Shown: positions 7,636 through 16,836 of the stretch, one piece after another
How the letters are laid out: each line of letters begins with the position of its first letter
Numbering within the stretch: the stretch's first letter is position 1
Assembly: GCA_963769845.1 (NCBI GenBank)
Contig: CAVYNL010000016.1
Span: 99,329-163,328 of the forward strand
Source: JBGQMW01 sp963769845
GTDB taxonomy: Archaea > Thermoproteota > Bathyarchaeia > Bathyarchaeales > Bathycorpusculaceae
Length of the DNA stretch: 64,000 nucleotides
Reading direction: 5' to 3'
Position numbers and translations under genes: made by a program
The notes under the pieces: generated by a model
Database searches by the model: none
What the model was told of the DNA's origin: nothing
The model's input: the letters and a program-made list of their open reading frames with translations, nothing else

Positions 7636-9393
7636 CTAAATGGCCTTGCCTAGACCGCCAAAATCAATCTTGCCCCGAAAATACTTTTGTAGCAGTTCTC
7701 TCAATTGGCTGAGGGGGCATCTGACCTGCTTCCATGAATCGCGGTCACGAACAGTGACGGTGTCGTCCTTCAGCGTGTCGTAGTCCACAGTTATGCCTAG
7801 CTGGACTCCAACCTCGTCTGCTCGTGCATAGCGTCTGCCGATAGACCCCGCCTCATCATACTCGGCTATGAAGCCTTCTTCAACCAGCATCCTGCGGATT
7901 TCCATCGCCTTCTCTGGCAGTCCATCCTTGCTCAACAGAGGGTAGACCCCGACCTGGATTGGCGAAATGTCGCGGGGGAAGCTCAGCAGCACCCTGTCTT
8001 CTTTGACATGATACGCGTATTCAAGTGCGACATACAGGAGCCTGTCGGAACCGAAACTCGGCTCAACGACGTGAGGAACGTAGTGTCTTCCGCGCACAAC
8101 CGTTTTCTGCAAGGCGATGTCCACGTGTTCGGGAAGGATCCTGTGCTTCCCGAGAATGTAATATCCATTCTTCTTGAAAGCTGCTTCAAGTTCTTGAGGG
8201 TCAACCTTGGAGAGCGTTTCTGCCACTTTTGCAGCTTCTCCCTTGAAAACAGGACCAAGCTTGGCCATCACCGGCTTCACTGTGCGCTGTTCCTTCTCCA
8301 CAGGCTGCTCATATTCTTTGAAGACTTGCATGTCGACGCCGCTGTTCTTCATGTGGCTCTTCAGGTCGTAGTCAGTTCTGTACGCATGGCCTGAGACTTC
8401 GACCCATCCCCAACGGTCAACGTGCACTTCCTGGTCAAAGCTCTGCAGCGAGTAGTGTGCGCGTTCCCAGGGAAGTTTCTCGATGAAGCGTTGCTTCTCA
8501 GCAGGGATCCCCAGCTCGATTAGAAGTCTCTTGGCAAGCGCCATGAAGGCTATTTGCCATTGGGACTTGACTATCCCCCTGTTGAGTGCTTCTTTGACCG
8601 TGAGTTCAACAGTTTCCTCTGAACCTTTCAGTTTCGTGTCAGCAAGCAATAATCGTAAGGTTTCGTCCTCGACTTCTTTGAGAAGCCAGCAGTCGGGCTC
8701 TTCAGGGTCGAAGAAGAATTCCAGGTCTGCTATCGTGAACTCTCTGAGTCTGATAAGACCCTGCCTCGGCGATATTTCGTTTCTCAACGCGTGGCCTATC
8801 TGCATTGCGCCGAAGGGGAGCTTTTCCCGCGCCATAGCGTACAGGCGGTTGAATTCCACGAATATTCCCTGAGCTGCTTCGGGTCTTCCGTATCCCACGG
8901 CTTCTGAGTACGGTCCTATCGTGGTTTCGAACATCGTCAGAAAATGCTTCGGCTCGCCGAATTCGTCTTGGCACTCGGGACATCGTATTTTTTGCTTCTT
9001 GATAGCTTCATCAAGCTCCTTCAGACTCAGTTTTTCAGCTTCTGCATCACTCATTTTTGTAGCTTCCCGCAGAAGATGGTCTGCACGGAACCGTTTCTTG
9101 CATTTCAAGCATTCGACCATGGGCTCTTTGAAATTAGTAACATGGCCCGAGGCCTCGAAAACTGCCGCTGGAGTAATGATGGGTGACTCCACTTCAATGA
9201 CACCCAGCCTGTTTACAAAAAGCTCTCGTAGTTTCTTCTCGATGTTCTGCTTCAACCGTGCGCCCAGAACACCGTAGGTCACAAAACCGCTCACTCCGCC
9301 GTATATCTCGTATGATTGCCAGAAGAAGCCACGCCGACGTGCCAACTCGTTGATGATTGTGAACTTGTCAGGTGTTTTGCTCTCGCCAGCCAT
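7636..9393 (-). CDS. glyS: Glycyl-tRNA synthetase (alpha2 class II type)
   Basis: The 585-residue enzyme charges tRNA-Gly with glycine. It begins like the archaeal/eukaryotic alpha2 form: a short helix, then RRGFFWQSYEIYGG and GFVTYGVLGARLKQNIE. A zinc-binding pair of CxxC motifs is visible (CLKC near residue 97, CPEC near 138). Class II motif 2 is LRNEISPRQGLIRLREF (about 206-222), and motif 3 is VEPSFGSDRLLY near 443. The C-terminal anticodon-binding domain follows (PLLSKDGLPEKAMEIRR). Length is normal. The gene stands alone on the minus strand and diverges from the inositol-phosphate synthase gene across a 169-bp spacer. Confidence 0.95.
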   Translation of the reverse strand: MAGESKTPDKFTIINELARRRGFFWQSYEIYGGVSGFVTYGVLGARLKQNIEKKLRELFVNRLGVIEVESPIITPAAVFEASGHVTNFKEPMVECLKCKKRFRADHLLREATKMSDAEAEKLSLKELDEAIKKQKIRCPECQDEFGEPKHFLTMFETTIGPYSEAVGYGRPEAAQGIFVEFNRLYAMAREKLPFGAMQIGHALRNEISPRQGLIRLREFTIADLEFFFDPEEPDCWLLKEVEDETLRLLLADTKLKGSEETVELTVKEALNRGIVKSQWQIAFMALAKRLLIELGIPAEKQRFIEKLPWERAHYSLQSFDQEVHVDRWGWVEVSGHAYRTDYDLKSHMKNSGVDMQVFKEYEQPVEKEQRTVKPVMAKLGPVFKGEAAKVAETLSKVDPQELEAAFKKNGYYILGKHRILPEHVDIALQKTVVRGRHYVPHVVEPSFGSDRLLYVALEYAYHVKEDRVLLSFPRDISPIQVGVYPLLSKDGLPEKAMEIRRMLVEEGFIAEYDEAGSIGRRYARADEVGVQLGITVDYDTLKDDTVTVRDRDSWKQVRCPLSQLRELLQKYFRGKIDFGGLGKAI

Positions 9394-9562
9394 TTTCCTC
9401 AGCCTTCCCTAAATTAAATATTCCAAAGACATTAACCTTACTGGGACTTCCCGCGACAGGCTCGGCAGGCAGTCAATTCCTCAATCTGCCTTTTTCTTGG
9501 GTTGCAACGGAGCATTTTTTAAGGTACTTGTCGAATATGAACTGCCGAACAAGGTGTCATCT

Positions 9563-10621
9563 TTGCCAAAAATCAGAGTTGCTCTAGTCGGTGTCGGTAA
9601 CTGTGCTTCAGCACTCGTGCAGGGCCTGCAGTACTACGCCAAGTGCGAAGGCGAAGAGTGCGTTGGCCTACGTAATACTGTTCTCGGCGGATTCCGTCCA
9701 AGCGACATCGAAGTCGTCGCGGCTTTTGACATAGACGAACGGAAGATCGGGAAGGATTTGTCGGAAGCCATTTTCTTCCCGCCTAACAATACGCCAAAGC
9801 TGGTTGATGTGCCGCTTTCAAACGTGGTTGTCTACAAGGGTCCAGTGCTGGATGGGCTGGGCGAGTACACAAAGAACGTCGTGCGGGTAAGCGCTCATCC
9901 TGAAGCAAACGTTGCGATGATTCTGAAGGAAAGCGACGCGGAAATCATGCTCAACCTGCTGCCCAGCGGAGCTGCGAAGGCTTCACAATGGTACGCTGAA
10001 CAAGCGCTGATTTCCAGGTGCGCATTCGTGAACACCACGCCTAACTTCATGGCCAGCGATGCCGCGTGGGCTCACCGTTTCGAAATAGCTGACCTGCCGA
10101 TCGTGGGTGATGACCTCATAGACCAGGTGGGCTCAACGACGTTGCACAAGACGTTGCTCCAGCTGCTTTCGATGAACGGCGTGCACATCACAGAAACATA
10201 CCAGCTTGACGTTGGCGGAGGCACAGAATCCTTGGATACGCTGGAGCGGACAAAGGACCTTAAGCGCACTGTCAAGACCAAATCTGTCGAAGCTGCCTTG
10301 CCATACGAAGCCGCCGTCGTTGCGGGTTCCACAGACTACGTCGACTTCTTGCAGAACAGGCGGGACAGCTACTTCTGGATCAGGGGGGTGCACTTCTGCA
10401 ACGTGCCCATGCAGATAGACTTGAAACTGTCAACCGTTGACGCGCCGAACGCGGGCTCCGTCCTGCTTGACGTGATAAGAGCCGTGAAGGTTGCATTGGA
10501 GAGAAAAGCAAAGGGCGCCTTGCTGCCTGTTTGTGCCTACGGCTTCAAACACCCGCCTCAATTCATGCCTCTTGAAACGGTCGAGAAAATGTTCACCGAG
10601 TTCATCAACGAGGAGACTTAA
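9563..10621 (+). CDS. myo-Inositol-1-phosphate synthase
   Basis: The protein converts glucose-6-phosphate to L-myo-inositol-1-phosphate with NAD, the entry step to archaeal inositol phospholipids. I chose TTG 9563 because GGTG at 9553-9556 precedes it at the right distance and the protein then begins directly with the Rossmann strand (LPKIRVALVGVGNCAS), giving 352 residues; an upstream in-frame TTG at 9497 would add 22 residues with no family resemblance. Other features are ASALVQGLQYY, the NTTPNFMASD region near 175, and GDDLIDQVGSTTLHK near 202, which holds the catalytic Lys region. A TATA-like element (TTTTTTAAGG) lies near 9518. PGI/PMI is encoded next, convergently. Confidence 0.88.
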   Translation: MPKIRVALVGVGNCASALVQGLQYYAKCEGEECVGLRNTVLGGFRPSDIEVVAAFDIDERKIGKDLSEAIFFPPNNTPKLVDVPLSNVVVYKGPVLDGLGEYTKNVVRVSAHPEANVAMILKESDAEIMLNLLPSGAAKASQWYAEQALISRCAFVNTTPNFMASDAAWAHRFEIADLPIVGDDLIDQVGSTTLHKTLLQLLSMNGVHITETYQLDVGGGTESLDTLERTKDLKRTVKTKSVEAALPYEAAVVAGSTDYVDFLQNRRDSYFWIRGVHFCNVPMQIDLKLSTVDAPNAGSVLLDVIRAVKVALERKAKGALLPVCAYGFKHPPQFMPLETVEKMFTEFINEET

Positions 10622-10639
10622 GCCTCAAGCTGCTCTTTG

Positions 10640-11746
10640 TCACTTGAACTTTTGCAGTTCCCGCACTGTTTTTTCCTTCACTCCGGTCTGCTTCAGTTTC
10701 TCCTTCAACAGAGTTATCGTTTCGACTGGCGTGGGGTCTATTCCGCGGAGTACCGCCAAGTAGACACTTGCGAAATCTCCGGTGCATATTACCGATGCCA
10801 TCCTTGCCAGAGTGCTCTTGCCCCTGCTTTGAACTTCGAGGAGTCTCAGCTTCTTCTTGCTCATTATCTCTTTTGTCGTTTCGATTCTTTGGTGGATTTC
10901 AACAGGCTCTCCGGCATCCCGAATGAAGATCACCGAAAACCATTCTGCAAACTTTTCCGCGGCTTCCCAACCCACGATTTCGTTGTGATCGAGTTCGGGG
11001 AAATATTCCCATTTTGCCGGGTTCTTGCTGTTCTCGTTAAACTGCGTCTTGAAACGTTGAGCAACAGCCCTAAAGATGCCAAAACCGTAGATCGCCGGCA
11101 CAGTTCCATTGACGCTCGACGCCAAAGTCTTGGAAAGGTTGCTGTTCGTTCTTACTTCAGGCGAGTTCTCAGCACTGATTTGTCTTAGAATTTTGATGGT
11201 TTCAGAGACTTCACTCTCAACTCTTGAGGTCAAGCCCATTTTCTCCAAGATGATCGGCATAGGCATAAACATGTACGGAAGCGTGGCCCGTGGAGCCATG
11301 CCAGAAGGGACTCTCACGTGTGGCAGGTTCAGTTTCTCTGCGAACTCGACTAGTTTTCCGCCGGAGCTTATGCACGCAATCATGCATTTTCTTCTCAGGG
11401 CGTCGAGAAGAGCGCTGAGGGTCTCCTCAGTCTCTCCAGAGTAACTCGAAATGAAAACTAAAGTGTCCTTGTCAGCGTACGTTGGAAGAGAATACTCTCT
11501 GCAGATTTCAATGGGGACGTCTATTCTGCTACACGCCCAATCTTTGAGAAGCTCCCCGCCAATGGCAGAGCCGCCCATACCGGCTACTATGATCGCTTGT
11601 GGTTTCTTGAAACTGACAGTAGCGCCATTGGCCAGTTCAGCCGCCTTTTCGTAGTGTTTTGGGGCTTCAACGCAGAACGAGAGCATGTTGCTTCTGTCAA
11701 TTTTCTTTATCTGTTGCGGGCTGTCCAACGTCGTCTGTTCTGGCAT
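10640..11746 (-). CDS. Bifunctional phosphoglucose/phosphomannose isomerase
   Basis: The 368-residue protein interconverts glucose-6-P or mannose-6-P with fructose-6-P. It has two SIS domains: the first shows VAGMGGSAIGGELL (about 54-67) and SSYSGETEETLSAL (about 102-115), the sugar-phosphate binding loop. The second half shows FPELDHNEIVGWE (about 272-284), which holds the active-site Glu/His of the archaeal PGI/PMI family (Pfam PF10432). It ends convergently 18 bp from the inositol-phosphate synthase gene, whose substrate (glucose-6-P) it can supply. It also connects to the glucan cluster further downstream, though only through metabolism. Confidence 0.88.
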   Translation of the reverse strand: MPEQTTLDSPQQIKKIDRSNMLSFCVEAPKHYEKAAELANGATVSFKKPQAIIVAGMGGSAIGGELLKDWACSRIDVPIEICREYSLPTYADKDTLVFISSYSGETEETLSALLDALRRKCMIACISSGGKLVEFAEKLNLPHVRVPSGMAPRATLPYMFMPMPIILEKMGLTSRVESEVSETIKILRQISAENSPEVRTNSNLSKTLASSVNGTVPAIYGFGIFRAVAQRFKTQFNENSKNPAKWEYFPELDHNEIVGWEAAEKFAEWFSVIFIRDAGEPVEIHQRIETTKEIMSKKKLRLLEVQSRGKSTLARMASVICTGDFASVYLAVLRGIDPTPVETITLLKEKLKQTGVKEKTVRELQKFK

Positions 11747-11850
11747 CTTCTTTCACTTGTTCCGTGTGAATGTCAAAATCATATGAGGCTCTCAGCTTTT
11801 AAACAAAATGCACAATACTACTACTTCGAAATGCAGGATGTACGGCAAGT

Positions 11851-12723
11851 TTGAAACGAAGAAAACTCTGTATAGCGATACCCGCCTCTGTTGTCTCGGA
11901 CACGCCACATTTGCGTGAGAAGACTTCGAAGATAGGCTTGATCGGAAGAGCAGCTGCGATTTTCAGGGTTGATGAAATCATAGTCTACTCAGACAGCCAG
12001 CATGTAAGTCAAAAACCAGAGATGGACCTGATCTCTCTCCTGCTTGCTTACATGGAAACTCCTCAATATCTTCGTAAGAGGCTGTTCAAACTCGAGCCAA
12101 GCTTGCAGTATGCAGGAATTCTTCCGCCATTACGCACTCCGCATCATCCTTTGAACCGGAAAATGGGCGGCTTGAAGGTCGGAGAATACCGCGAAGGCGC
12201 CGTGTTATCCCGAGCAAATGGCGGTTTCCTTGTAGACATCGGAGTCGAGGAGCCAGTACTGACAAGAGACGTATCAGCGACTTCCGGTCCGAGAGTCACC
12301 GTGAAAATCATCAGGACAGGCAAGCACGCAGAGGCTGAGCTGGCTGACCAAGATGAGGTTCCCCTGTATTGGGGCTATTCTGTTTCTACCGAAAACCGTC
12401 CCCTTGGAAGCATCCTGAAACGGCGAGCTTTCGGGCTAGTTATTGCGACTTCCAGGTATGGTTCACCACTTGCTGAAATAGCTGAACAGCTGGCTGAACA
12501 GTGGAAGAGGGCGAACGCGGTTCTGGTAGCCTTCGGAGCTCCATCACAGGGTCTTGCTGAAATAATAGCCCACGAAGGACTCAGCTTGAGCGATGTTGCG
12601 GATTTTGCGGTCAATACTATACCCCTGCAGGGGACGGAAACTGTCAGAACCGAGGAAGCGCTTCTTGCTTCTCTGGCAGCCATAAGCTGTGCCCTTGAAA
12701 TGTCAAGCGCGCGCTCTGCTTGA
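11851..12723 (+). CDS. SPOUT-fold RNA methyltransferase (archaeal MTH1-type)
   Basis: The 290-residue protein starts at TTG 11851 and begins CIAIPASVVSDTPHLREKT, then IGRAAAIFRVDEIIVYSD, both typical of the DUF171/MTH1 group of SPOUT methyltransferases. A central OB-like insertion (about 105-170) is followed by the C-terminal knot region: GLVIATSRYGSPLAEI, VLVAFGAPSQGLAEI and NTIPLQGTETVRTEEALLAS, the last being the S-adenosylmethionine-binding trefoil. Related proteins methylate uridine N3 in rRNA, but the site here is unknown. The last codons run through an AGCGCGCGCT palindrome (12706-12715). Confidence 0.82.
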   Translation: MKRRKLCIAIPASVVSDTPHLREKTSKIGLIGRAAAIFRVDEIIVYSDSQHVSQKPEMDLISLLLAYMETPQYLRKRLFKLEPSLQYAGILPPLRTPHHPLNRKMGGLKVGEYREGAVLSRANGGFLVDIGVEEPVLTRDVSATSGPRVTVKIIRTGKHAEAELADQDEVPLYWGYSVSTENRPLGSILKRRAFGLVIATSRYGSPLAEIAEQLAEQWKRANAVLVAFGAPSQGLAEIIAHEGLSLSDVADFAVNTIPLQGTETVRTEEALLASLAAISCALEMSSARSA

Positions 12724-12911
12724 AGTGAGCCAAGAAGAAGTGTCGAATAGTAGTTACCTTTCAAAGGATGAGAAATTCGTTTATGAACTGAACAACAAGG
12801 TTGCTTGAGTGATTGATGGATTGAAACGTCTGAATTTGTGGACAAAGAGATAAAAGTCTCGTCTGTTTATGTGCGCGTATAAGCTCAACGTTAAGCGGTT
12901 TGTTTGATAGC

Positions 12912-14315
12912 ATGAACCTATGGACCACGAATCCTAAGAGCAGGAAAGGCGAACTCGGCAAGAAAGGCGTGTTTCTTTCGGCTATACTGTTAGTTGTAAT
13001 CGTGCTTCTCGTTCTCTCGTCCGTCAGGCCGGTTAGTTCGCGTGAACAGGCCAGCGAAGCCAATCAGATACTGTTGATAGTGAGGCCCCTTGTTGTAATG
13101 AACCACTCGAAAGTCCAGAATGAAGAGCTGAACTTAAACGTTACAGCGATCAACGCGACTTCGCTTCATGGGTTCAAGCTGAACCTGAGCTACGACGCGG
13201 CATTGGTCAACTGCACTGATGTTCGGGCAGGCGATCTGCTTGAAACTGCCAGAAACACCACGATGCTTTACACATACAATATCCCAGGGGACCTCTACGT
13301 TTCAGCAAACCTGACCTTTGCCGATCCTACAGCGAGCGGTAATGGAACCTTGGTTGAACTCACGTTCCGCGTGAGAGGCGAGGGTGAAACGATGTTTCAT
13401 CTCTACGATGTGATTCTGTATGACTCGGCTGGATCGCCCTTGTCTTACGTGACTTATGATGGGTATTTTAACAACAAGGTCAACTTTGACTTTTCAATGC
13501 CTCTGATTCTTCTTGCCGTTACCGTGGCCTCTGTGCTTTTGAATGGGAAAGTTGAGGGCAGGTTGAAGGGCGTTCTGGAGGAGAGGGAGTTTCGCGTTCG
13601 GGACGCGGTTCTGCTCGTCGGTATGATGACAATTATGATCGGGCTGATAGTTGTCGTCCGCCAGCTGAGCTTGATTCTGATGGTGCTGTTTCTGTTCGCC
13701 TATTCCATGCTTCTTTTCATATTTGGCTACATCTTTTCAAAGAATCGCTGGTACGTGGGCATAATAGCTCCGGCAGTCTTCATTCTGCTCTACGTCTTCT
13801 TCAGAGACAGTTATGTTTGGACCTACTACCTAAGCAACATTGTCGGCGTCGTCTTCGCTATTCTGATCACTCTGTACTTGGCAAGCTTGTTTACGTGGAA
13901 GACCACAGCTGTTTTCGGCGCGTTGATAACGGGGATGGACATCGTGCTGGTTCTGATAACGGGAACGATGGTTGAGGCCGCGAACGCTGCTAGGGGCTTG
14001 AGTTTGCCAGTGCTGGTTTCTGCGCCGCTTCTGCCGCCTATCGTGACGGGAAACGGGATAATCTTGATGAGTCTGGGGCTGGGCGACTTTTTCTTCGCAG
14101 GTTTGTTGGCTATTCAAAGCTACAAGAAGTACGGGAGACCGTTTGCGTTTCTGTGCATCATCGCAATGACTGTTTCATTCTTTGCTTTTGAAGCTTTTAT
14201 ACTGACTTTCAACGTGAGGGCTTTTCCAGGCACACTCATGATCATCTGCGGCTGGATACCTTTGATACTCTATAAGCAGTTGAGAAACAGGAAAACTCAT
14301 GAAAAAGTAAATTAA
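12912..14315 (+). CDS. Multi-pass membrane protein with N-terminal cohesin-like domain
   Basis: A start at ATG 12912 is chosen (467 residues); TTG 12900 is an in-frame alternative with no better ribosome site. A signal anchor at about residues 18-40 is followed by an extracellular beta-sandwich (about 50-185) with the pattern of a cohesin domain: LLIVRPLVVMNHSK, HGFKLNLSYDAALVNC, GNGTLVELTFRVRGEGET. About eight hydrophobic segments then fill residues 190-460. Cohesins bind dockerin or similar modules on other proteins, often in polysaccharide-degrading or surface assemblies. I do not recognise the membrane part as a known transporter. No dockerin is recognisable in the window, so a partner cannot be named. 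Confidence 0.7.
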   Translation: MNLWTTNPKSRKGELGKKGVFLSAILLVVIVLLVLSSVRPVSSREQASEANQILLIVRPLVVMNHSKVQNEELNLNVTAINATSLHGFKLNLSYDAALVNCTDVRAGDLLETARNTTMLYTYNIPGDLYVSANLTFADPTASGNGTLVELTFRVRGEGETMFHLYDVILYDSAGSPLSYVTYDGYFNNKVNFDFSMPLILLAVTVASVLLNGKVEGRLKGVLEEREFRVRDAVLLVGMMTIMIGLIVVVRQLSLILMVLFLFAYSMLLFIFGYIFSKNRWYVGIIAPAVFILLYVFFRDSYVWTYYLSNIVGVVFAILITLYLASLFTWKTTAVFGALITGMDIVLVLITGTMVEAANAARGLSLPVLVSAPLLPPIVTGNGIILMSLGLGDFFFAGLLAIQSYKKYGRPFAFLCIIAMTVSFFAFEAFILTFNVRAFPGTLMIICGWIPLILYKQLRNRKTHEKVN

Positions 14316-14340
14316 CAAAATAGGAAAAACTCGGTCTGTT

Positions 14341-14658
14341 CTAGCCGAATAGTGCGCCGAGTCCCTCAAGTGCTGCTTCTTCTTTCTGTTTTTCGTCTTC
14401 TTTCTTCTTCTTTTCGTCCTCTTTCGGCTTGGCTTCTGCTGTCGGTGCGGCTGCTGCTGGTGCTGCTGGCGCGGCCATCATTGTTGGAGCAGACTTTATT
14501 GCTTCGTCGATTTTGACTTCTGCCAGAGAAACTACTAAAGCCTTGACTCGTACTGCATCAACGTTTATGCCGGCTGCTGTCATCACCTGCGTCAGGTTTG
14601 CCTCATTGATCTCTTTGCCCGCTTTGTGGAGGAGCATCGCAGCGTAGATGTATTCCAT
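14341..14658 (-). CDS. Ribosomal stalk protein P1 (archaeal L12)
   Basis: The 105-residue acidic stalk protein recruits elongation factors to the ribosome. The N-terminal dimerisation domain reads MEYIYAAMLLHKAGKEI, with TQVMTAAGINVDAVRVKAL; an Ala-rich hinge follows (about 62-80), then an acidic Lys/Glu stretch and the conserved tail EEAALEGLGALFG, which contacts elongation factors. It is last in the L11-L1-P0-P1 operon, 27 bp after P0, the standard archaeal order. Confidence 0.95.
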   Translation of the reverse strand: MEYIYAAMLLHKAGKEINEANLTQVMTAAGINVDAVRVKALVVSLAEVKIDEAIKSAPTMMAAPAAPAAAAPTAEAKPKEDEKKKKEDEKQKEEAALEGLGALFG

Positions 14659-14685
14659 ACTTTTTCACCTCTCAAATCAAATATT

Positions 14686-15570
14686 TCAACTTTTTTCGGT
14701 AGGCACAGCCTTTTCCTGTAAGGTGGGCACTCTACTACTTAAACTTAACATTTCTGCATTGGCCTTTCTGATCAGGTCCTCTATCGTTTCTTTCGTCGGT
14801 ATTGCTGCGCCTATTGCGAGTGCATAGGCTTCTCTGTGAGCGACCTGTAGCAGCGCTGTCGTGCTTTCTTCCGTTGGATAAGCGATGCTCAGAGACAGTG
14901 CAAAGGAATCAGCGTAAGCTTTCTCCACGTTTTGTCTGGTTCCTGCAACGTTCACCTTGAGTTGTTCTTGAGTGATAACTAGACCTTCGTCGAAGGCATA
15001 ACTCATTGCCAGGCCAGATTCAACTGGTTTTACTCCCAGTTTGGACAAGACACTGGCAAGCCTTTCTGAGATTACTTCGCCCTTCCTGACGACCAATGTG
15101 TCCTTGCTTATCCAGACGCTGCCAGACTCGATTCTCGTTGGCAGACCCGCCGCATTCAGCTGGCTAATCACAGGGCCAGGAGGCTGTCCCGTGTTGCCAG
15201 CGGGAATTAAGACGTCGAAGGCAGCGATGTCCCCGGATTTTGCGGTGGTCTTGACTTTGCCTTTTTCCAGCGTAAGAGCGAGCTTGAACGGGTTCAGGTC
15301 GGTGAAAATGTAGATGTTGGATCCTTCAAGGTGTTCCTCAAGTTTTTTCAGCTCAGGCTTGTCCTTGCATTTTTCGATTGCCATTTTCATCAGGGTGTTC
15401 TTTATAACTCTCATGAATACTTTGTCCGCTAGGTTTTTCTTGAACTCTTGTAGCTGTGCGGCTCTCACTTTCTGCAGGCTGGCAATTGCCAGGACTTTGT
15501 GCTCGTTGATAAGCTGCGCTATTTCTTCGACTTCCTTGACTTTCTGCTGCAGGACTTGTTCGGATGGCAT
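14686..15570 (-). CDS. Ribosomal protein P0 (archaeal L10)
   Basis: The 294-residue protein anchors the P1 stalk dimers on 23S rRNA. It shows KVRAAQLQEFKKNL and VIKNTLMKMAIEKC in the rRNA-binding domain, and PAGNTGQPPGPVISQLNAAG (about 123-142) in the archaeal/eukaryotic insert. The C-terminal helices bind P1. The usual acidic GLGxLF tail seen in many archaeal P0 proteins is absent here: the protein ends VPTLQEKAVPTEKS. This makes it shorter than the 330-350 residues common in euryarchaea. The gene lies 15 bp after L1 and 27 bp before P1. Confidence 0.93.
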   Translation of the reverse strand: MPSEQVLQQKVKEVEEIAQLINEHKVLAIASLQKVRAAQLQEFKKNLADKVFMRVIKNTLMKMAIEKCKDKPELKKLEEHLEGSNIYIFTDLNPFKLALTLEKGKVKTTAKSGDIAAFDVLIPAGNTGQPPGPVISQLNAAGLPTRIESGSVWISKDTLVVRKGEVISERLASVLSKLGVKPVESGLAMSYAFDEGLVITQEQLKVNVAGTRQNVEKAYADSFALSLSIAYPTEESTTALLQVAHREAYALAIGAAIPTKETIEDLIRKANAEMLSLSSRVPTLQEKAVPTEKS

Positions 15571-15585
15571 TGGCTTTCCTCTTCA

Positions 15586-16236
15586 TCACGGCTTGATCTT
15601 CACAGGAGTGCCCATTGCTGTTTTTACGTAGGCAAATCTGATGTTTTTCGTTCCTTTTTTAAGTTTTCCTTCAAGGATCTTCAGAATCGCCTGGATGTTC
15701 TCGGCGATTTCCTCGTCCTTCATGTTTTCCATCGCGACTCGGTTTTGGATGATCGGCTGATTGCGCAGTCTGACGACGATAGTCTTCCTGTATTTCTTCA
15801 TTAAACCCGAAATGTCTGCGCTTGGTGGGACAGGCAGAGGCATTTTCCCTCTTGGACCCAAAACTGGACCAAGAACCTTGCCTACCAATGGCATCAACGG
15901 AGCTTCAGCGATAAAAACGTCGTAGCCATTGGCTATTTTCCGCATATCCTGCTTCTTGCCGCCTAAAGCCTCAAGCTCACTTCTCTCGATCACACGGTCA
16001 GCTTTTGCATTCCTTGCTTTCATCGCCAACTCTCCGGAAGCAATGACACATATCTTGTTAAGCTTCTCAAGAGGATGGGGCAATTCGAGAACTTCCTGTA
16101 TCTTGCCTTCGGGCGATTTCATGTCAACGTCGTGCAGTTTAAGGATGAGCTCTACCGACTGGTTAAACTTCCTTTTCTCCGATTTCTCCTTCGCTTCTTT
16201 GACTGCGGCAAGTATCGTTTTTTGGTCCAAGGGCAT
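15586..16236 (-). CDS. 50S ribosomal protein L1
   Basis: The 216-residue protein forms the L1 stalk, which guides deacylated tRNA out of the E site. The two-domain fold is visible: NQSVELILKLHDVD at the start, the insert domain with FIAEAPLMPLVGKVLGPVLG (about 107-126) and GPRGKMPLP, and the C-terminal NIRFAYVKTAMGTPVKI. In many archaea L1 also represses its own mRNA. No L1-like hairpin was sought in the upstream region here. Position in the L11-L1-P0-P1 order is standard, with a 110-bp gap after L11. Confidence 0.95.
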   Translation of the reverse strand: MPLDQKTILAAVKEAKEKSEKRKFNQSVELILKLHDVDMKSPEGKIQEVLELPHPLEKLNKICVIASGELAMKARNAKADRVIERSELEALGGKKQDMRKIANGYDVFIAEAPLMPLVGKVLGPVLGPRGKMPLPVPPSADISGLMKKYRKTIVVRLRNQPIIQNRVAMENMKDEEIAENIQAILKILEGKLKKGTKNIRFAYVKTAMGTPVKIKP

Positions 16237-16346
16237 CTTATAGGCCTCGTGCCAATGAGGGAATGGGATGCAGTTATAAAAGTATTCTCATGCTATTGAC
16301 TCTTACTAGATATGTTGGCGCGTGCGGTGTGAGTTGGAGGCTTGTG

Positions 16347-16835
16347 TCAGTCTTGGCTGAATTTGTCGTCGTATGTGCCTTGGTCTATCTCGCGTTGCAC
16401 TTCTCGGGGGTCCTTGCTCTCAGCGGTTACTCCCATGCTAACGCAGACTCCGAGGATCTCCTTCGCCGCAGATTTCAGGGTTTTAGACAGTAGTTCTGGG
16501 CGTTTCATTTTGGCTATACGTACTACCTGGTCTATAGTCAAGTTTCCGACTTTTGCTGTGCTTGGAGTTGCTGAGCCTTTTTCGATTTTTAGTTCGCTGA
16601 CGATGAGCGCGGAGGCTGTTGGAGTTCCGACAGTTACTTCGAACTCTTTGGTGTCTGGGTCCACGAGTACTTTTACGGGGACCTTCATTCCTGAGTAGTC
16701 TTTTGTTAGTTCGTTTATTTTGTTGACGATTAACATGACGTTTACGCCTAGAGGGCCGAGTGCTGGACCAAGGGGTGGGCCTGCGTTTGCTTGTCCTCCG
16801 GCGACAAGTAGTTCCACGGTTTTTTTGTCTGCCAT
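16347..16835 (-). CDS. 50S ribosomal protein L11
   Basis: The start is set at ATG 16835 (MADKKTVELLVAGG) because GGTGA at 16844-16848 precedes it by eight bases; a GTG four codons upstream would overlap the nusG stop. The 162-residue protein binds the GTPase centre of 23S rRNA. It shows ANAGPPLGPALGPLGVN (the hallmark N-terminal loop), then GTPTASALIVSELKI, and the RNA-binding C-terminal domain with LLSKTLKSAAKEILGVCVSMG. The start lies just two bases downstream of the nusG stop, so the two are translationally coupled. Confidence 0.95.
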   Translation of the reverse strand: MADKKTVELLVAGGQANAGPPLGPALGPLGVNVMLIVNKINELTKDYSGMKVPVKVLVDPDTKEFEVTVGTPTASALIVSELKIEKGSATPSTAKVGNLTIDQVVRIAKMKRPELLSKTLKSAAKEILGVCVSMGVTAESKDPREVQREIDQGTYDDKFSQD

Positions 16836-16836
16836 T

